Assembly (NCBI GenBank): GCA_963969345.1
Contig: OZ017770.1
Span: 8,131,246 to 8,195,245, forward strand
From: Turbatrix aceti
Taxonomy: Eukaryota > Nematoda > Chromadorea > Rhabditida > Panagrolaimidae
Length of the DNA stretch: 64,000 nucleotides
Reading direction: 5' to 3'
The translations under genes were made by a program, and so were the position numbers. Numbering within the stretch: position 1 is the first letter of the stretch; each line of letters opens with the position of its first letter. The notes under the pieces are model-generated. The model did no database searches. It was not told the DNA's origin and was given only the letters and a program-made list of their open reading frames with translations. Of the stretch, positions 51,323 to 63,007 are shown piece by piece.

Positions 51323-52322
51323 TCATTGAGACAGAGCAAGCGTGCAACACTTGGCGGAACCACCACTTTTGACGTACTCAGACATGTCAACAAAAACAGG
51401 AGTATACCCCAGTTTTTCGAGAAGCTTTCCTGTTTCGTCAGCTCCGTGATTGAGGATGACGCGGTCACCGACGACGACAGCGTTGCAGGCAAAGCGAATA
51501 GCATCTGGCTCGCTGACGGGAACAAGCTCAATCTCGTTGCTCATGTTGTACTGCGCCACGGGATCAAAAGCGTAGGGATACCAAATCGCTAGACGCTCGT
51601 TCAGGGGACAGAAGCAGGTATCAATGTGGTAGAACCTGGGATCCACCAGCCTGCATCCCATGATCTTGAAGTCGTCGCCATCGATTTTGAGCTTTTGAGC
51701 AATGTCCCGGAGCGCCCTGACGTCCGTTCGAGGCCCGACGCCGCAGAAAAGGGTCTTGTCGTGATCGCCTGCCCATAGAGCATCGCCAGCTCCTTCGAAG
51801 GCAACGTCTCGGTTGTAGACTGTCTCGTAACCATGCTCACGGAACCACTTGTCGTAGAAAAATTGTTCGCCCTTTCGTTCGGGGTAAAAAAAGTTAGCAA
51901 GGTACGCTTTGTTTTTTCTGACAACTGCTGCGTTTGCACTAAAGACCATGTCTGGATACTGATCTGCGCCCTATAAATTATAAATTGATTGTCAGCGAAA
52001 AAAGGTATCACGTCTAGGGTTTTGACAAAAAGTGATGACAAACTGAGCAAAATTGCAGTGACAGTTTTGGTTTTACAACGCAAGAAAAATTGTAATCAGG
52101 GGTACAAAGTAAACCAACCGCTGCATCCATGACATCCACTCTGGCTCCGGCTTTCTCGATTTCACTTTTCAGATTATTCCATTGCTGATGGGCTCGTTCA
52201 GAATCCACGGGATTTTTGACATCCATCCATGGATTGATGGAATACTTGACCGTAAAATACGTCGGTTTAACCATCAGGATGCGCTTCATAGCTTTTGTCG
52301 CTGTCGCGGCTTTGGTCGCCAT
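51323..52322 (-). CDS. Dimethylarginine dimethylaminohydrolase-like guanidino-modifying enzyme
   Basis: Two exons: 52322-52119 and 51970-51323; 283 aa. It belongs to the amidinotransferase/DDAH-like fold, which hydrolyses guanidino groups (methylarginine to citrulline and methylamine in DDAH). Seen: 'FTVKYSINPWMD' near the N-terminus, 'PDMVFSANA' after the intron, an acidic catalytic motif 'FEGAGD' (E127), 'FYHIDTCF' with the catalytic His, and the C-terminal nucleophile motif 'SGGSAKCCTL' (Cys about 276). All three catalytic positions are intact. Exact substrate (dimethylarginine or another guanidine) is uncertain. A clean acceptor (tttttcag, 52341-52343) lies 18 nt before the ATG, consistent with trans-splicing. 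The 3' end faces the 3' end of the SLC26 gene at a distance of 134 bp. Confidence 0.88.
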
Positions 52323-55300
52323 ATTTTGACGTCAAATTCGCTGAAAAACAAAAATAGAATTATGGCAATTAACGAAAACGAGCAAATGAAGATTAACTGA
52401 AAAGCACTTTGCGCAGCACATAAATTCATAAACAGCACATCATGAATTGTGATCGCCCGCCCGCCTATTTGTCAGGACGGTCAGTGTTATGGGATGCACC
52501 ACCACCAAATATGTCTCATCACGTCACAATGACCCATCATAAAGACTAATGAAGGTAATTGTCAGATTACAGCTTGAGTAGGTTGTAAATCATTTTTTTT
52601 GATTTCCGAAAAAAAATAATGTAAACTCTTCAAACGTCGTAAACAGACCCTTTTCTCTAATCATGATAAAGCAAACAGTTTATGCTAATTGCAGGGTGCA
52701 AAATGGGTGCACGACGGAAAAATTGGCTTGTGTCTTTAATAAATATCAAGGGTGCGTTTTGTATAGTCGCAATTTCTAGAATTTTTTCTTCATTTTTAGC
52801 ATTGCATGTCATTTTTCGTCGACCTTTGTACAGACTAACAAAAGTCAAAAAAAGTTTCATTTGTTAGTATCAAATAAAAAACAAAAAAGCAAAGACCGCA
52901 GCACACAAAATAAGGAGATTGAAAATAAGTAATAAGACAAAAAATTTACATTTACAAAAGCGAGGAAATCGTGCAAAAAGTGTACAACAAATTAAATGAT
53001 TAACGTTATCAATGTGTTTGAAACTATTTACACTTTATATTATTGTTGAAATATCTACCTCGAATTTTTTTTTTCTTCAATTTTGGTCATGTCAACCGAG
53101 CCAAAATTTCCGAGTCGAGCATTCGAGCCGCTCGGCCCGGCTCGCACGAACCGAGCATGGCAATTTGTTCTACTCAATTTTCGCTTTAAAAAAAATTTGC
53201 GGCAACAAAAACTATTTTATAACAAAAAACGTGTTTGGATTTGTAGAATTTAGCGTAAATTAACCACAAATATTATAGTTTTTACATAAAAAAAATTCAT
53301 TTTTTTCCATTTGGGGGTAATTTTTTTAGGTTCGGCACGGGATCCTCCGAGCCGAAAATTCGAGCCGCACGGTTTGCTCGGTGATCTTCGAGCCGAGCAT
53401 TCGAGCTGCTTGGCTCGGTTCGAAGAATTCGAGCCAAGCATTCGAGCGAGCGGCTCGGCTCGCTCGAATTCTCGGGATGCTTGGCTCTAATGCTCGGCTC
53501 GCTCGACAACTCGGTTCGAAATTTAAAAAATACGTTGTCGGTGTGTTCTTTTATATTTTGTCGATTTAAATATAACATTGTATTATTGAAACAAATTGAT
53601 AAAGTTACGGTTAAGATTCGTTTAAGAATGCTATGATTATAACTTTATTGTGACAAAAAAAATGGCAGCCCCTGATTTCAAATATACTCGTGCTTTATTT
53701 CTTTACGATGTCTTGTAACAGCGTACTGGGCATTTTTTTATTTAAAAAAAATTTACACTGTGTCAGCCTCGTGTTGATTGGTCTGTCGGCTGCTAGGGGA
53801 GGGGTAGGCCACTCTGCACGCTTTTTCAGGACCCCTGACTTCTGCGTTCACTGAAAGTGCATACCGACCCCAACGTCATGTACCAGTCAGTATCAAGACG
53901 ACCACGGGTGCCATTCCACCTGATCTCCACAAGCATGTGAAAGCAGAAGAGTCATGCAGCACACTGACATTCGTCATAGTTTTGAGTCTAAAGGCAACGT
54001 TCATGATTTTCGTTGTTTGTCACGCGTTTTCATAAAACTATAGTCATCATTTGCCCGAGTGACTTATCCGTGTAAAAAAGAACACTCCCCTAGCTTTTCA
54101 CGTATTTTGCCATTTTTTGTCAATCGCGGTCGTTCTTGTTCCTTTCCTAAAAAAAAGGTGTTCTCGATGCTACGGAGCATTCTTAGGTCCTACTCAATAT
54201 GCTTTTTGCCGGTGTCTTTCTAGTTGTACCCAACACAGGGCATCACCGTCAAGCATGTTTACAGCAACAATTCCATAAGATCGTGCATTAAAAAAATGTT
54301 TTTTATTGTCTGGCCTGTCTTTTCTCTCACTTTTTACAGGCCACAATCTTTCATTGTTAAGAGGCAAATTTTTTTGAAGATGCGCAGAAGTTTTGCCTTT
54401 GCCTTGGTAGCTTTCTTCCTTTTCCCTGTCTGCCAACAATGTATCTTGATTTTTTTCTCTTTTCAAATTGAACAAGCCAGGGTCTGGTGATTTTTTAAAT
54501 ATCATGGTCATTATCATAACAAAGTAATTTCCAGGCAAGACTGTCTGGCGCCAATATAATGGGCTAGGGAGAAGCACCTTTACTCGACTGGGGTGAGGCA
54601 CCTTTACTCGACTGTGCCCTTTGCTAGCCAAACCCCAGTAGGCAGGCAAGCGCCTTCCTTTACTCTATCCGAACAAAATTTTAGGTCCGTGGAACACCTA
54701 GCTAGAGCTTAGCTTTTTGACTTTAGTCATATTTTGCATATTGTCTTATCAAGCTTTCCGGATCTTTTTGATTCTGTCTTTCATTTTTCACACTGCCTTT
54801 TTGCAATTGATCTCGACCGAGAAGAAACACCTTTCGAAACGCTGTTTGTCCGGCATACAGCATTTATTCTCCTCTATCATTTTGTTGTGTTTTTGTATGC
54901 TTCTTCCTTGTCGGAATGTCAAAAAAATACATTCAACGACGGAGAGCACAGTGACCACAATTTTTAAAAGCGGCGTACCGAATCTGCAGCTCATCAAAAA
55001 GATTAATCAGCAGCGTGATCGTGCATGTCCCCGACATGCCAGGTGATGTCACTCTCTGTGTCATCACATGATTCAGGCGGGCCTTTGTTTTCTTGAAACG
55101 TAGCGTCCTCAGAGTCAGACATTTCTCTAAATCATTCCACTGGCCACACGTTCCGGAACGGAACAATCATATGGATGCGCGCCACCGGTCTCTCTCTCCC
55201 TTGTTCCTGTTCTTCTCTCTGCCCTTGTTCATATGCCTTTGTTCCTTTTACAGCTTTCAATTGCTAGTAAACAGTCTTCACCTTGCCCTTTTTCTTTTTT

Positions 55301-55492
55301 TTTCACTATCTTTGCTAGCTGCTAATAGGAACTGTCTTGCCTTAAGATGTGTTTTATATTTAAGATTTGAAACAGTATAAGGACAGATGGATTGTAAAAT
55401 GTGTTTACCAATGTTCTTTCCTTAAAGACCTGATCATGCTAAATGAAATTTTTTAGTGCCAATCAGAAAGCGTTCTTTTCTTGAATTCCACA
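52323..55492. other. Large intergenic region
   Basis: About 3.2 kb. It contains the GC-rich palindromic patch at about 53090-53525, listed separately. A hydrophobic frame at 54379 (MRRSFAFALVAFFLF...) resembles a signal peptide but has no continuation. No gene could be supported. Confidence 0.45.
53090..53525. mobile_element. Palindromic element with TCGAGCCGAGC arms (probable decayed hAT-type element)
   Basis: Repeated, imperfect 'gagccgagcattcgagc' units in both orientations occupy 53096-53150 and 53335-53525, separated by an AT-rich core. The layout matches the three hAT-type elements in this window with defined 8-bp duplications, but here I could not find terminal repeats or a target-site duplication. 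It may be truncated or nested. Confidence 0.5.
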
Positions 55493-57907
55493 ATGTTTCC
55501 TGCCATGGGAAACATCACTCTTCCCCCTGACGTGCTTTCTCGAATCTTCGACTGTCTCACTCTCAAGGAGATTCATACGTGCCGTATGGTTTCTTCCGCT
55601 TGGAACGACGCGTACCTCCTCATGCTGCCAACGTTCCCCCTGCTGCCGGTTTCGGTTAACATCACACCGTACGGCGAATGCCGCACAGTCGCCATAGACA
55701 TCTCGCCCCGCAAAGTAATCAACGCCGAGGATCCGATACACATTGATTTGTTGTCGGACACCTTATGTTATGAAAGAAAATCTCCTGAAACGCGAATCAC
55801 CGTTGATCTGAACTTTGTGGAGCAAAACACGTATCCCTGGGTACAGGATTTGGACTTGTCTGGTAGTATCGCGACTCAAAAAGATGCAGAACTTCTGGTA
55901 AGCTTTTGAGTTTATGAGGCATTCCAAGAACAAGATTCACAAATCATATTTTTTTCATGCGTTTAATTTTATTTCAGTTCTTCGTTTGTGGAAATGCGCT
56001 CAGCGAATTCATTCGCAAGTCAAATCCTGCTTCGATCATCATTGTGTACAAATTCAGCGGTTTTTATAACTGCAGTTTGAACCACCATCAGGTAAGCTGT
56101 CTCGATTCTCTAAAATAATTGTGCATCATAAAAACAACTTCAGAGGATGACTCTCGGAGACTCCAACGAGAATCCTGATGACGACAACCCGAGCAGTAAC
56201 AATTCTGGTTCTAACTCAGGAGATTGCGGTGAAAACAATGAACACTCCGAGAACAATTCTGATGAAAATCACAACAACAACAGTGACAACAATAATGAAA
56301 GTCCCAGCAACTCCGGCGGAGACAAGGACGGCAGCGGCGAGAATCCGGATGGTAACGGCGATGAATCGGACGACGACAAAAATCCTACAGACCCCGATTC
56401 CGACGCCGAAAACGCATCCGATGCCGATGACACTGACGCTGACGATAAAGAAGAAGACGATAAATCGGACCTCGATAAAATCCAGGAAAACCCAAACAAT
56501 GAAATACCTTTCTTCCCTAATTCGGATGATGAAAACGTCCACATAATCAATGTCGAGGACTATGTCGACGAAGAAGAAGAAGCCGATGAAGCAGACTCCG
56601 ACAACCTTTCTGATAATGCACAGAATGATGCCTATCTTCAGATCGGTGAAAACCCTGTCTACCCTAATTCGGACGATGAAAACGTTCACATAATCAATGT
56701 CGAGGACTACGTCGATGAAGAAGAAGAAGACGAAGCAGACCCTGACGATCTCGAAGAAGTCGACGAAATACAGAATGCTGTTTTTTTGCAGAACGCTGCT
56801 ATCGCTGCTGCCGCCGTTGCCGCACCTTCTGCTGCACAAAACTGGTTCAACGAACATTTTTATCAGCATATCCCCCCGTATAACTATTATGGTCCTTTCC
56901 CGCGTCCTCCACAAAACACTCTGTATAATTACGACCCAAACGTATATTTTGGGCAGCAGTTTGCAATGCCGTTCGGTATTTCCGGGGCAGGCCCCTATTT
57001 CGGACCCCGTGGATTCCCCCGCCCGCGCTATCCTTTTGCAACTCCGGGGTTTTTTGGACAAAACCATTTTGGGGCACATGGAGGACACAGCCCCGCGGAA
57101 CCCATCTTAGAAGTCGAGAGCCCAAACGACGAAGTTGATCACGTCAACGCTAACGCCAACGCCAACCTGTGGGACTCGGACGAAGAAGGCGGGGACGACG
57201 GGGACGACGACGATGACGACAACGACGACGACGACAACAATGACAACAACGATGACGACAACGCCAAAAACGAAGACCACGACAACGACGACGACAACAA
57301 TGACAACAACGCCAAAAACGACGACAATGACAACGATGATAACGACGCCAAAAACGACGACAACGACAACGATGACAACAACGTCAAAACCGACGACAAT
57401 GCCAAAAACGACGACAACGATGACGACAACGCCAAAAACGACGACAACGATGACAGCAACGCCAAAAACGACGACAACAATGCTCTCAAAGTAGAATCAG
57501 CAGAAGTCAATCATGTCGATGTTCCAAGTAACTCCGGTGAGAACCCCGCCGTCTCTTTTAACATTCCTCACGGTGGTTCCAACGAAGCGATCCAGAGTTA
57601 CAATGATTCTCTGCAAGCCTCTATGGAAAATAACGACGAATCAGACGCAGAACCCAATGTTCATCCCGAAGAAGTCGACCTTGAGCCACTCAGCTCTGAC
57701 GAATATTCAGATTCTGACTTCGACTACGACTACGATACGGACTTGGAGGATTTGTTTTCTCAAGAAAATGACGCAGATTATGGCTTGTACACCTCTGATT
57801 CCAGTGTCGGTGCTGAAGACAGCGATGATACTTCCGTCTCCGGTGAAGATGAATATCCAGGCTTCGAGCTCAACGTACTTCATCTTGGGAAGAAACCGCA
57901 GTTTTAG
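55493..57907 (+). CDS. F-box protein with an extremely acidic, repetitive C-terminus
   Basis: Three exons: 55493-55897, 55978-56091, 56144-57907; 760 aa. The N-terminal F-box 'LPPDVLSRIFDCLTLKEI...VSSAWNDAYL' (aa about 9-45) would bind SKP1 in an SCF ubiquitin ligase. A region of about 130 aa follows that I do not recognise. Exon 3 (aa about 174-760) is low-complexity: Asn/Asp/Ser-rich, then a duplicated block containing 'PNSDDENVHIINVEDYVDE' (56516-56583 and 56663-56731), a Pro/Phe/Tyr/Gly-rich stretch, a tract of Asp/Asn/Lys repeats based on 'NAKNDDND' (57170-57480), and an acidic tail ending 'HLGKKPQF'. The tail is almost certainly disordered. An acceptor 36 nt before the ATG fits trans-splicing. 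F-box status is well supported, function unknown. Confidence 0.78.
57170..57480 (+). repeat. In-frame GAC/AAC trinucleotide-rich tract encoding Asp/Asn repeats
   Basis: Nearly pure tandem GAC, AAC and AAA codons with recurring units of about 24-36 nt (encoding NAKNDDND-type repeats). It lies inside exon 3 of the F-box gene. Such a tract is prone to length change by slippage. Confidence 0.85.
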
Positions 57908-57980
57908 AACTCTTTGTAAGACGAAACATTTTTTGTAACTCCTGTTTTTTTTTCTGATAATTACTTTTTTGTCTCCCCTC

Positions 57981-58276
57981 TAAGGGTGTCGACGGGCCAA
58001 ATTTTTGTCGGCCCGGCCCGGCCGTCTTTTTACCAAAGGGTAAAATTGAAGCACAATTTTCTAAAAATTTTTCGGATTTGGTGAAAAGCTAAAAATACAC
58101 GTTGTTATTCATAATGGAGGAGGATTACTCAAAATGAGCAAGTTTTTGGTTAATTTTTGACTGTTTTGTATAGTTCTAAAATTTTATTTTTTTTTTAAAA
58201 CCGAGTCGCCGGGCCGGGCCGACTCACCATCAGGCCCGTGCCGGATCGGGCCGGCCCGGCTCGTTTGACACCCTTG
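57981..58276. mobile_element. Non-autonomous hAT-type element with GGCCCGGCC arms
   Basis: 296 bp, bounded by a perfect 8-bp duplication CTCCCCTC (57973-57980 and 58277-58284). Termini are TAAGGGTGTC on the left and the complement of CAAGGGTGTC on the right. GC-rich arms (gtcggcccggcccggcc and gggccggcccggctcg) flank an AT-rich core. '(C/T)AAGGGTGTC' ends and 8-bp duplications are typical of hAT elements. No coding capacity is present. Confidence 0.85.
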
Positions 58277-58824
58277 CTCCCCTCTACTTTTTTTCCCATT
58301 CTTTAAACATTTTTTTCTTTTGCTAAACATTTTTTTTATCTTTTGTTAAACATTCTTTTTTTCTCATTCTTTAAACATTTTTTTTTTTCATTGACGTTAC
58401 ACATTTTTTTAAATAACATTTTTTACATGTTTTTTTATTATCTAACAAGTTTTATTGTATTTAAAAAAGTAATTTTATAGTAATTTTAGACTATTTTTAT
58501 TATAATTTTTTTTATTTTAATCTAAGCGCAATGTAATATTTCTTTTATGTACTATTAGCCAATGAGATTTGTGATTTATTTTTATCGTATGTAATTTTTT
58601 AAACACGGTGAAGAATAAATAAGTATGATAATATTGTACAGAAGGTGCTTGAGGATTTCCACTTGAGACGGGGGCAGAGGCGATTCCATCAAACATGCAT
58701 TGCAATGTTTTTTTATGATACAGGTGTTTTTGGATGAGCCGATATTTCTCCCCTTTATTAGCACCATTGATTTTGTGTTAATGATTACATAAAAAAAAAC
58801 TTCCTTGTTTTCCGACATCACAAA

Positions 58825-58973
58825 CAGTGTTGTCGGGTTCGGAAATTTTTCGGGTAACCTGACCCGAACCCGAACTCGAACCCGAAAATTTCGGGTTACC
58901 GACCCGAAACCCGGGATTTTCGGGTCGGGTTCGGGTCGGGTCGGGTTTCGGGTCGGGTAACCCGACAACACTG
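58825..58973. mobile_element. Non-autonomous hAT-type element with GGGTCGGGTTCGGG arms
   Basis: 149 bp with terminal inverted repeats CAGTGTTGTCGGGTT and a perfect 8-bp duplication ATCACAAA (58817-58824 and 58974-58981). The interior consists of repeated 'gggtcgggttcggg' units in both orientations with almost no AT core. No coding capacity. Perfect duplication suggests a fairly recent insertion. Confidence 0.88.
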
Positions 58974-59191
58974 ATCACAAATACATACAAATATTGTAAA
59001 ATGAATATTCGCCGGTGTGTACATTTTTCTTTTTTTATGCATTAATTCTTTGTTAAAATATAATACATACAATTAAATACATATAAATTGGCAAGATAAA
59101 GGAACAAGAGAAGATATTTAAATACAAAAAGTTACCCGTCATTGTCGATATCATAAATGGCAAAACGTAAGGACCAACTTGCAATTTTACA

Positions 59192-62100
59192 TTAACGAGA
59201 AGCTACATAGATAGGATTTGCCAGCGCGTATTCATCATTGCTTCTTCGTGGATTTTCGTATTCATTACTCTGAGAATTGAAAATCTTTAGCTGTTCGTAT
59301 TGCTGGGAAACAATATCATTAATTTCTTCAAAACCCGGGCGCATGTCAGGATTTTCGTCCCAGCATTGTTGAAGAAGTGCGAACCTAAAAAAAAATTAAA
59401 ATCACATATGTATGCAAAACAAAAAAAATACAGAAATACATACAAGTTAGGCGGACACTGCTCCGGTATTTCAAGGCGGTTACCATCTTGAAGATATCGT
59501 TTCAGACTGGCACAGTCGACTTCCAGATGCATATATGGAGATTGGCCGCGCATGAAAGTTTCCCAAACAGTGACGCCAAAGGCCCAGACATCACTTTTGT
59601 CAGAAAACTAAAAAAACAATTTTTTGTAATTTCAATACAAAAAAAAATATTACCTTTGAACTATTTATGAGTACTTCCAAAGCCACCCATCGAAGAGGCA
59701 ACTGTACATCGGTCTGTGTACTTTTGTATGTTAATGATTGATAGTTTGCCTGACGAGCAAGTCCGAAATCGCTAATTTTGAGTACCTGGTGCTTTGCATC
59801 GAGCCTGTAACCAAAAAAAACTGAATCAAAGAAAAATTAAAAATAAAAATAAACGCATACAAGCAATTTCGGGTTGCCAAGTCGCGATGAATGCACTGCT
59901 GCGAGTGAATATAAATCATGGCACTGGTAATCTGTAGGATAAAATTATAGCAGTGCCCAATCGTGAGCAAGCTGTTTTCATTCGATATGTAATCAAGCAG
60001 AGATCCACCAGTCATGAGTTCCATAATTATATGAATTTTGTACTCAAAAGTGTAGCAATCGATATATTGTACGATATTTTTGTGCTTGAGCTTGCTGAGT
60101 AGGTCAATTTCTTTCTGTGCGTCCAAAGGCATCCACCAATCTTTTAGCACCTTGACTGCCACTTTATCGTTTTTGTACATGGCTTCATAAACCGTCGCCG
60201 CGTTTCCTAAAAAAAACAACAATTAAAGCAATCGGTAAAAAACAGATTCCCAAAATCACTGACCTTGCCCAAGTATTTGGCCGAGTTGCGCGAACTTGAG
60301 ATGCTTCATTGGCATTCCTGTATCGACCGGACTGTATTGATCTGTTAATGACGAAACCAAATAAATAAAGGGGTTAACATAACGATAGCACCCATCCGAC
60401 TTTTTTGGCGTTTTTGTGTGATTTTGAAAATTTTACATAAATGCAAAATAAACAGTTTTGTTATTTTTTTTGAATTTGGATGCAAATGAAAACCTTCTGT
60501 ACAAAAATTGACAACAAATAAAGCTTGCAATAATAAACGATCCCTTCCAACGAAGCCAAGTAAAAAATTGAAAACAGATTTCAAAAAAATGCTTACCATT
60601 TTCTTTGTTGAGGAAATTCTGAAACCGAAAACATATTATTTGAATTAAAAAAATATTATTACTCACATTTCGTTTGAAATGAAGAATAAGGAAATAAATA
60701 GCGACCAAAACACCCATGAAAAATATGGCAGCTATTACAAATGCAGCGTACCGTAACACGCTAAAAATTGATGTGCTTACGTTAAATTTTTTTTGGAAAA
60801 CTCACGTCATTCCTCCGCCGCTGGGTTTCATGTTTGGCGATGTATCCGTGCTTTTTTTGAGTTTAAAGTTGGGATAATTTTCGTTCAGCTTGCCGGCTAA
60901 TTCGATGTTGTCACACTGGTTCGACACATTTGATCGGCACTCGATCCTGAAAAATAACAAATGATCAGCAAGACATGAATTTGACGTAAACCAAAATTTT
61001 AATGTGCACGCAAGCCAGCAGATCAGCGTGCAGTGTATGCTTAACGTCGCCCCGTCGACCTTTAGCGAGTGATAAAACTTTGTGTTATCAGTAAAAAAAC
61101 GTAACGTTTTCCGCACACATATTCACATAACAAAAATGTACCAACCTTGCATCGGCTTTGCTCGTTACTGCACACTTTTGGCCACAGACGTACACATCAA
61201 GCGGATCCTTGAATGTCATGAATTTTTTTCCATACAAAAAGAACAGCGAGTCTTTCTCTTGCTGAAAATTGTGTTTTTGATTTGATCATTTTGCACTGAT
61301 TGCTCACCTTATTAAAGGATTCAATCATAGGAGGACATATATCCTTCATAAGAATGCCATTACAGGTATTGGCAGCTGGAATAACTTGTCCACTGCCATC
61401 ATCAACAGCGCAGAAAGCGCATTTCAATGGATCTTTCCAGGAAATGTTATCACATGAATCGTAAAAGTCATTGCAGTTTGTGTGCATCTGGCTGATCTGT
61501 AAACAAAGGAGTAATTTTTCCTATTTTCGCATGTTTAAGAAATGGTTTACCGCGCTGAGCCTTGGATTGACAAAGTATCCAATCGAGTTTTTCTTATCAA
61601 AACCCAGTACACGTGGTCCGGATAACGCGGGCTTTGATGACAGTTGATGATCTTCATTAACGGTTTTTAAGCTAGAATTGTTGTCCAAAAGCAGCTAAAA
61701 AAATTGCAATGACAAAAAATACTTTGAGAAATAAAATTTACCCTGTAGACATTATTGTTGTCTCCCAGAGCATAGATTGTGCCGTCCCCTATCAATTTCA
61801 GATCCATAAATTGCGCGCTTTCATTTCCGACGTACTGCACTTTGCCATCTAAGGGGAAAAAGTTTTCCAGCCATGCATTGCGTTTTCTAAGAGTCGTCGA
61901 CTCATGAAGATTGCAGTTGTCCATGAAGGTGTTTACTTTTCCGTTGAACGCTCTGCAGACTGGGATTTGAAGGTTTTCCTTCCAAGTCATCAGAAAGCAC
62001 GCCTTGTCGAGGTCTGCGTAATCGTAGAACTGTCTGCATATCTGCAAAAAAATATAACTGAGTCATCAATTGTCAAGCTTAAGTTAGCCCACTTGAGAGA

Positions 62101-63007
62101 TGTTTTCAGAATGCTTTTGACACTGGGTCCACGTGTAGTTGTACGTGTTTTGAATGTCATTGAGACTGTAAGAGCAAATAGCATTTTGGCTGTCCCTGAT
62201 CTTGAACGCTGCGTACAGAATGCCGGATACGGGATCAAAAGTCGCAGCTGTTAGGCGATTTTTGATGGATATACGGGTATCATTGTAGTCAATGCCTTCA
62301 CAGGAGAGCACGAGGTCCATTCGAGACTCCAGGTCATCGGTTTGGTCATCGTTACAAATCCTCGTAATCCGGCCTTCTGTATTCATACGCTGATTCTGAT
62401 GATGCATGCTTGGAAGATCGATTCTTGTCGCAGTACCAACAAAAAATGTGTACCTGCCATGGATAAACGAATCAACAACATTGACGTCTTGCATTTTAAC
62501 GTTGTCAGCGGCAACTTGCACTTGCTTAAATCCAGCATTGTCGGGGGACTCAAAAACAAAAATAGAAGCATTCTGATGCGCTTGCACTGCTCGAATAACA
62601 ATTTTTTCTTCTGAAACGATGGCAGCGCTGATGTAGGAGTATTTGTCTCCGCCGGTCAAGTCCAGTTCCTCGCATGTGTCCAGCGTACAAAGACCACAAG
62701 TAGCTTCGGTGCAGACAACAAACTTGTCAGGACTCATGGGTTTGAATTCCAGCAGCACATCGTTGCCGAAGAAGAGACTGCTGAGATTGATGGCAAATAG
62801 TTTTTCCACGGTAACGTTCTCATTATTCCCCGACATCAGGTAACCCTGAATTTCATTGCCCAATGCAACAGCAAAATGACCATCGCTGATTTTTGCAGTT
62901 GCTCTGACGGAATCATTGTCAAAGTCTACCAGGGTTCTGGCATCTTGCTTGGCTGGTTGAAGAATTGCCAAAAGTACGAGAAATGCATATATAAGTCTGC
63001 GATACAT
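59192..63007 (-). CDS. svh-2: Met/Ron-like receptor tyrosine kinase with Sema and PSI domains (SVH-2-like)
   Basis: Thirteen exons: 63007-62093, 62041-61742, 61694-61551, 61496-61308, 61261-61146, 60946-60806, 60760-60667, 60618-60597, 60341-60264, 60206-59861, 59804-59654, 59607-59444, 59384-59192; 950 aa. The signal peptide (LIYAFLVLLAILQPA) is followed by a Sema-type propeller (aa about 25-450) and a Cys-rich PSI domain (about 457-500, 'SCDNISWKDPLKCAFC'). There are no IPT domains before the transmembrane helix at about 606-627 (AAFVIAAIFFMGVLVAIYFLIL). The kinase has a Gly loop 'GQGNAATV', catalytic Lys in 'VAVKVL', 'HRDLATRN', 'DFG' and 'FSDKSDVWAFGV', so it should be active. The tail has several Tyr motifs (YEQL, YENP, YALA, YVAS). 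The C. elegans relative SVH-2 acts in axon regeneration. Orthology is probable, ligand unknown. Confidence 0.9.

Larger units (their letters stand above)
57908..59191. other. Intergenic region with two hAT-type elements
   Basis: 3' flank of the F-box gene and 3' flank of the receptor kinase (convergent). It holds the two palindromic elements at 57981-58276 and 58825-58973. Between them, at about 58300-58400, are runs of 'ttaaacatttttttt' repeated four to five times. Confidence 0.55.

Noticed and set aside
54379..54489. Signal-peptide-like frame (MRRSFAFALVAFFLF...)
   Set aside because: Only about 36 aa with no mature region or splice continuation that I could find.
56216..57088. 290-aa minus-strand frame opposite the F-box gene
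   Set aside because: It is the complement of an acidic codon-repeat exon, which produces long open antisense frames.
58582..58990. Open frames through the GGGTCGGG element
   Set aside because: Translations (Pro/Asp/Arg repeats) come from the transposon arms, not from a gene.
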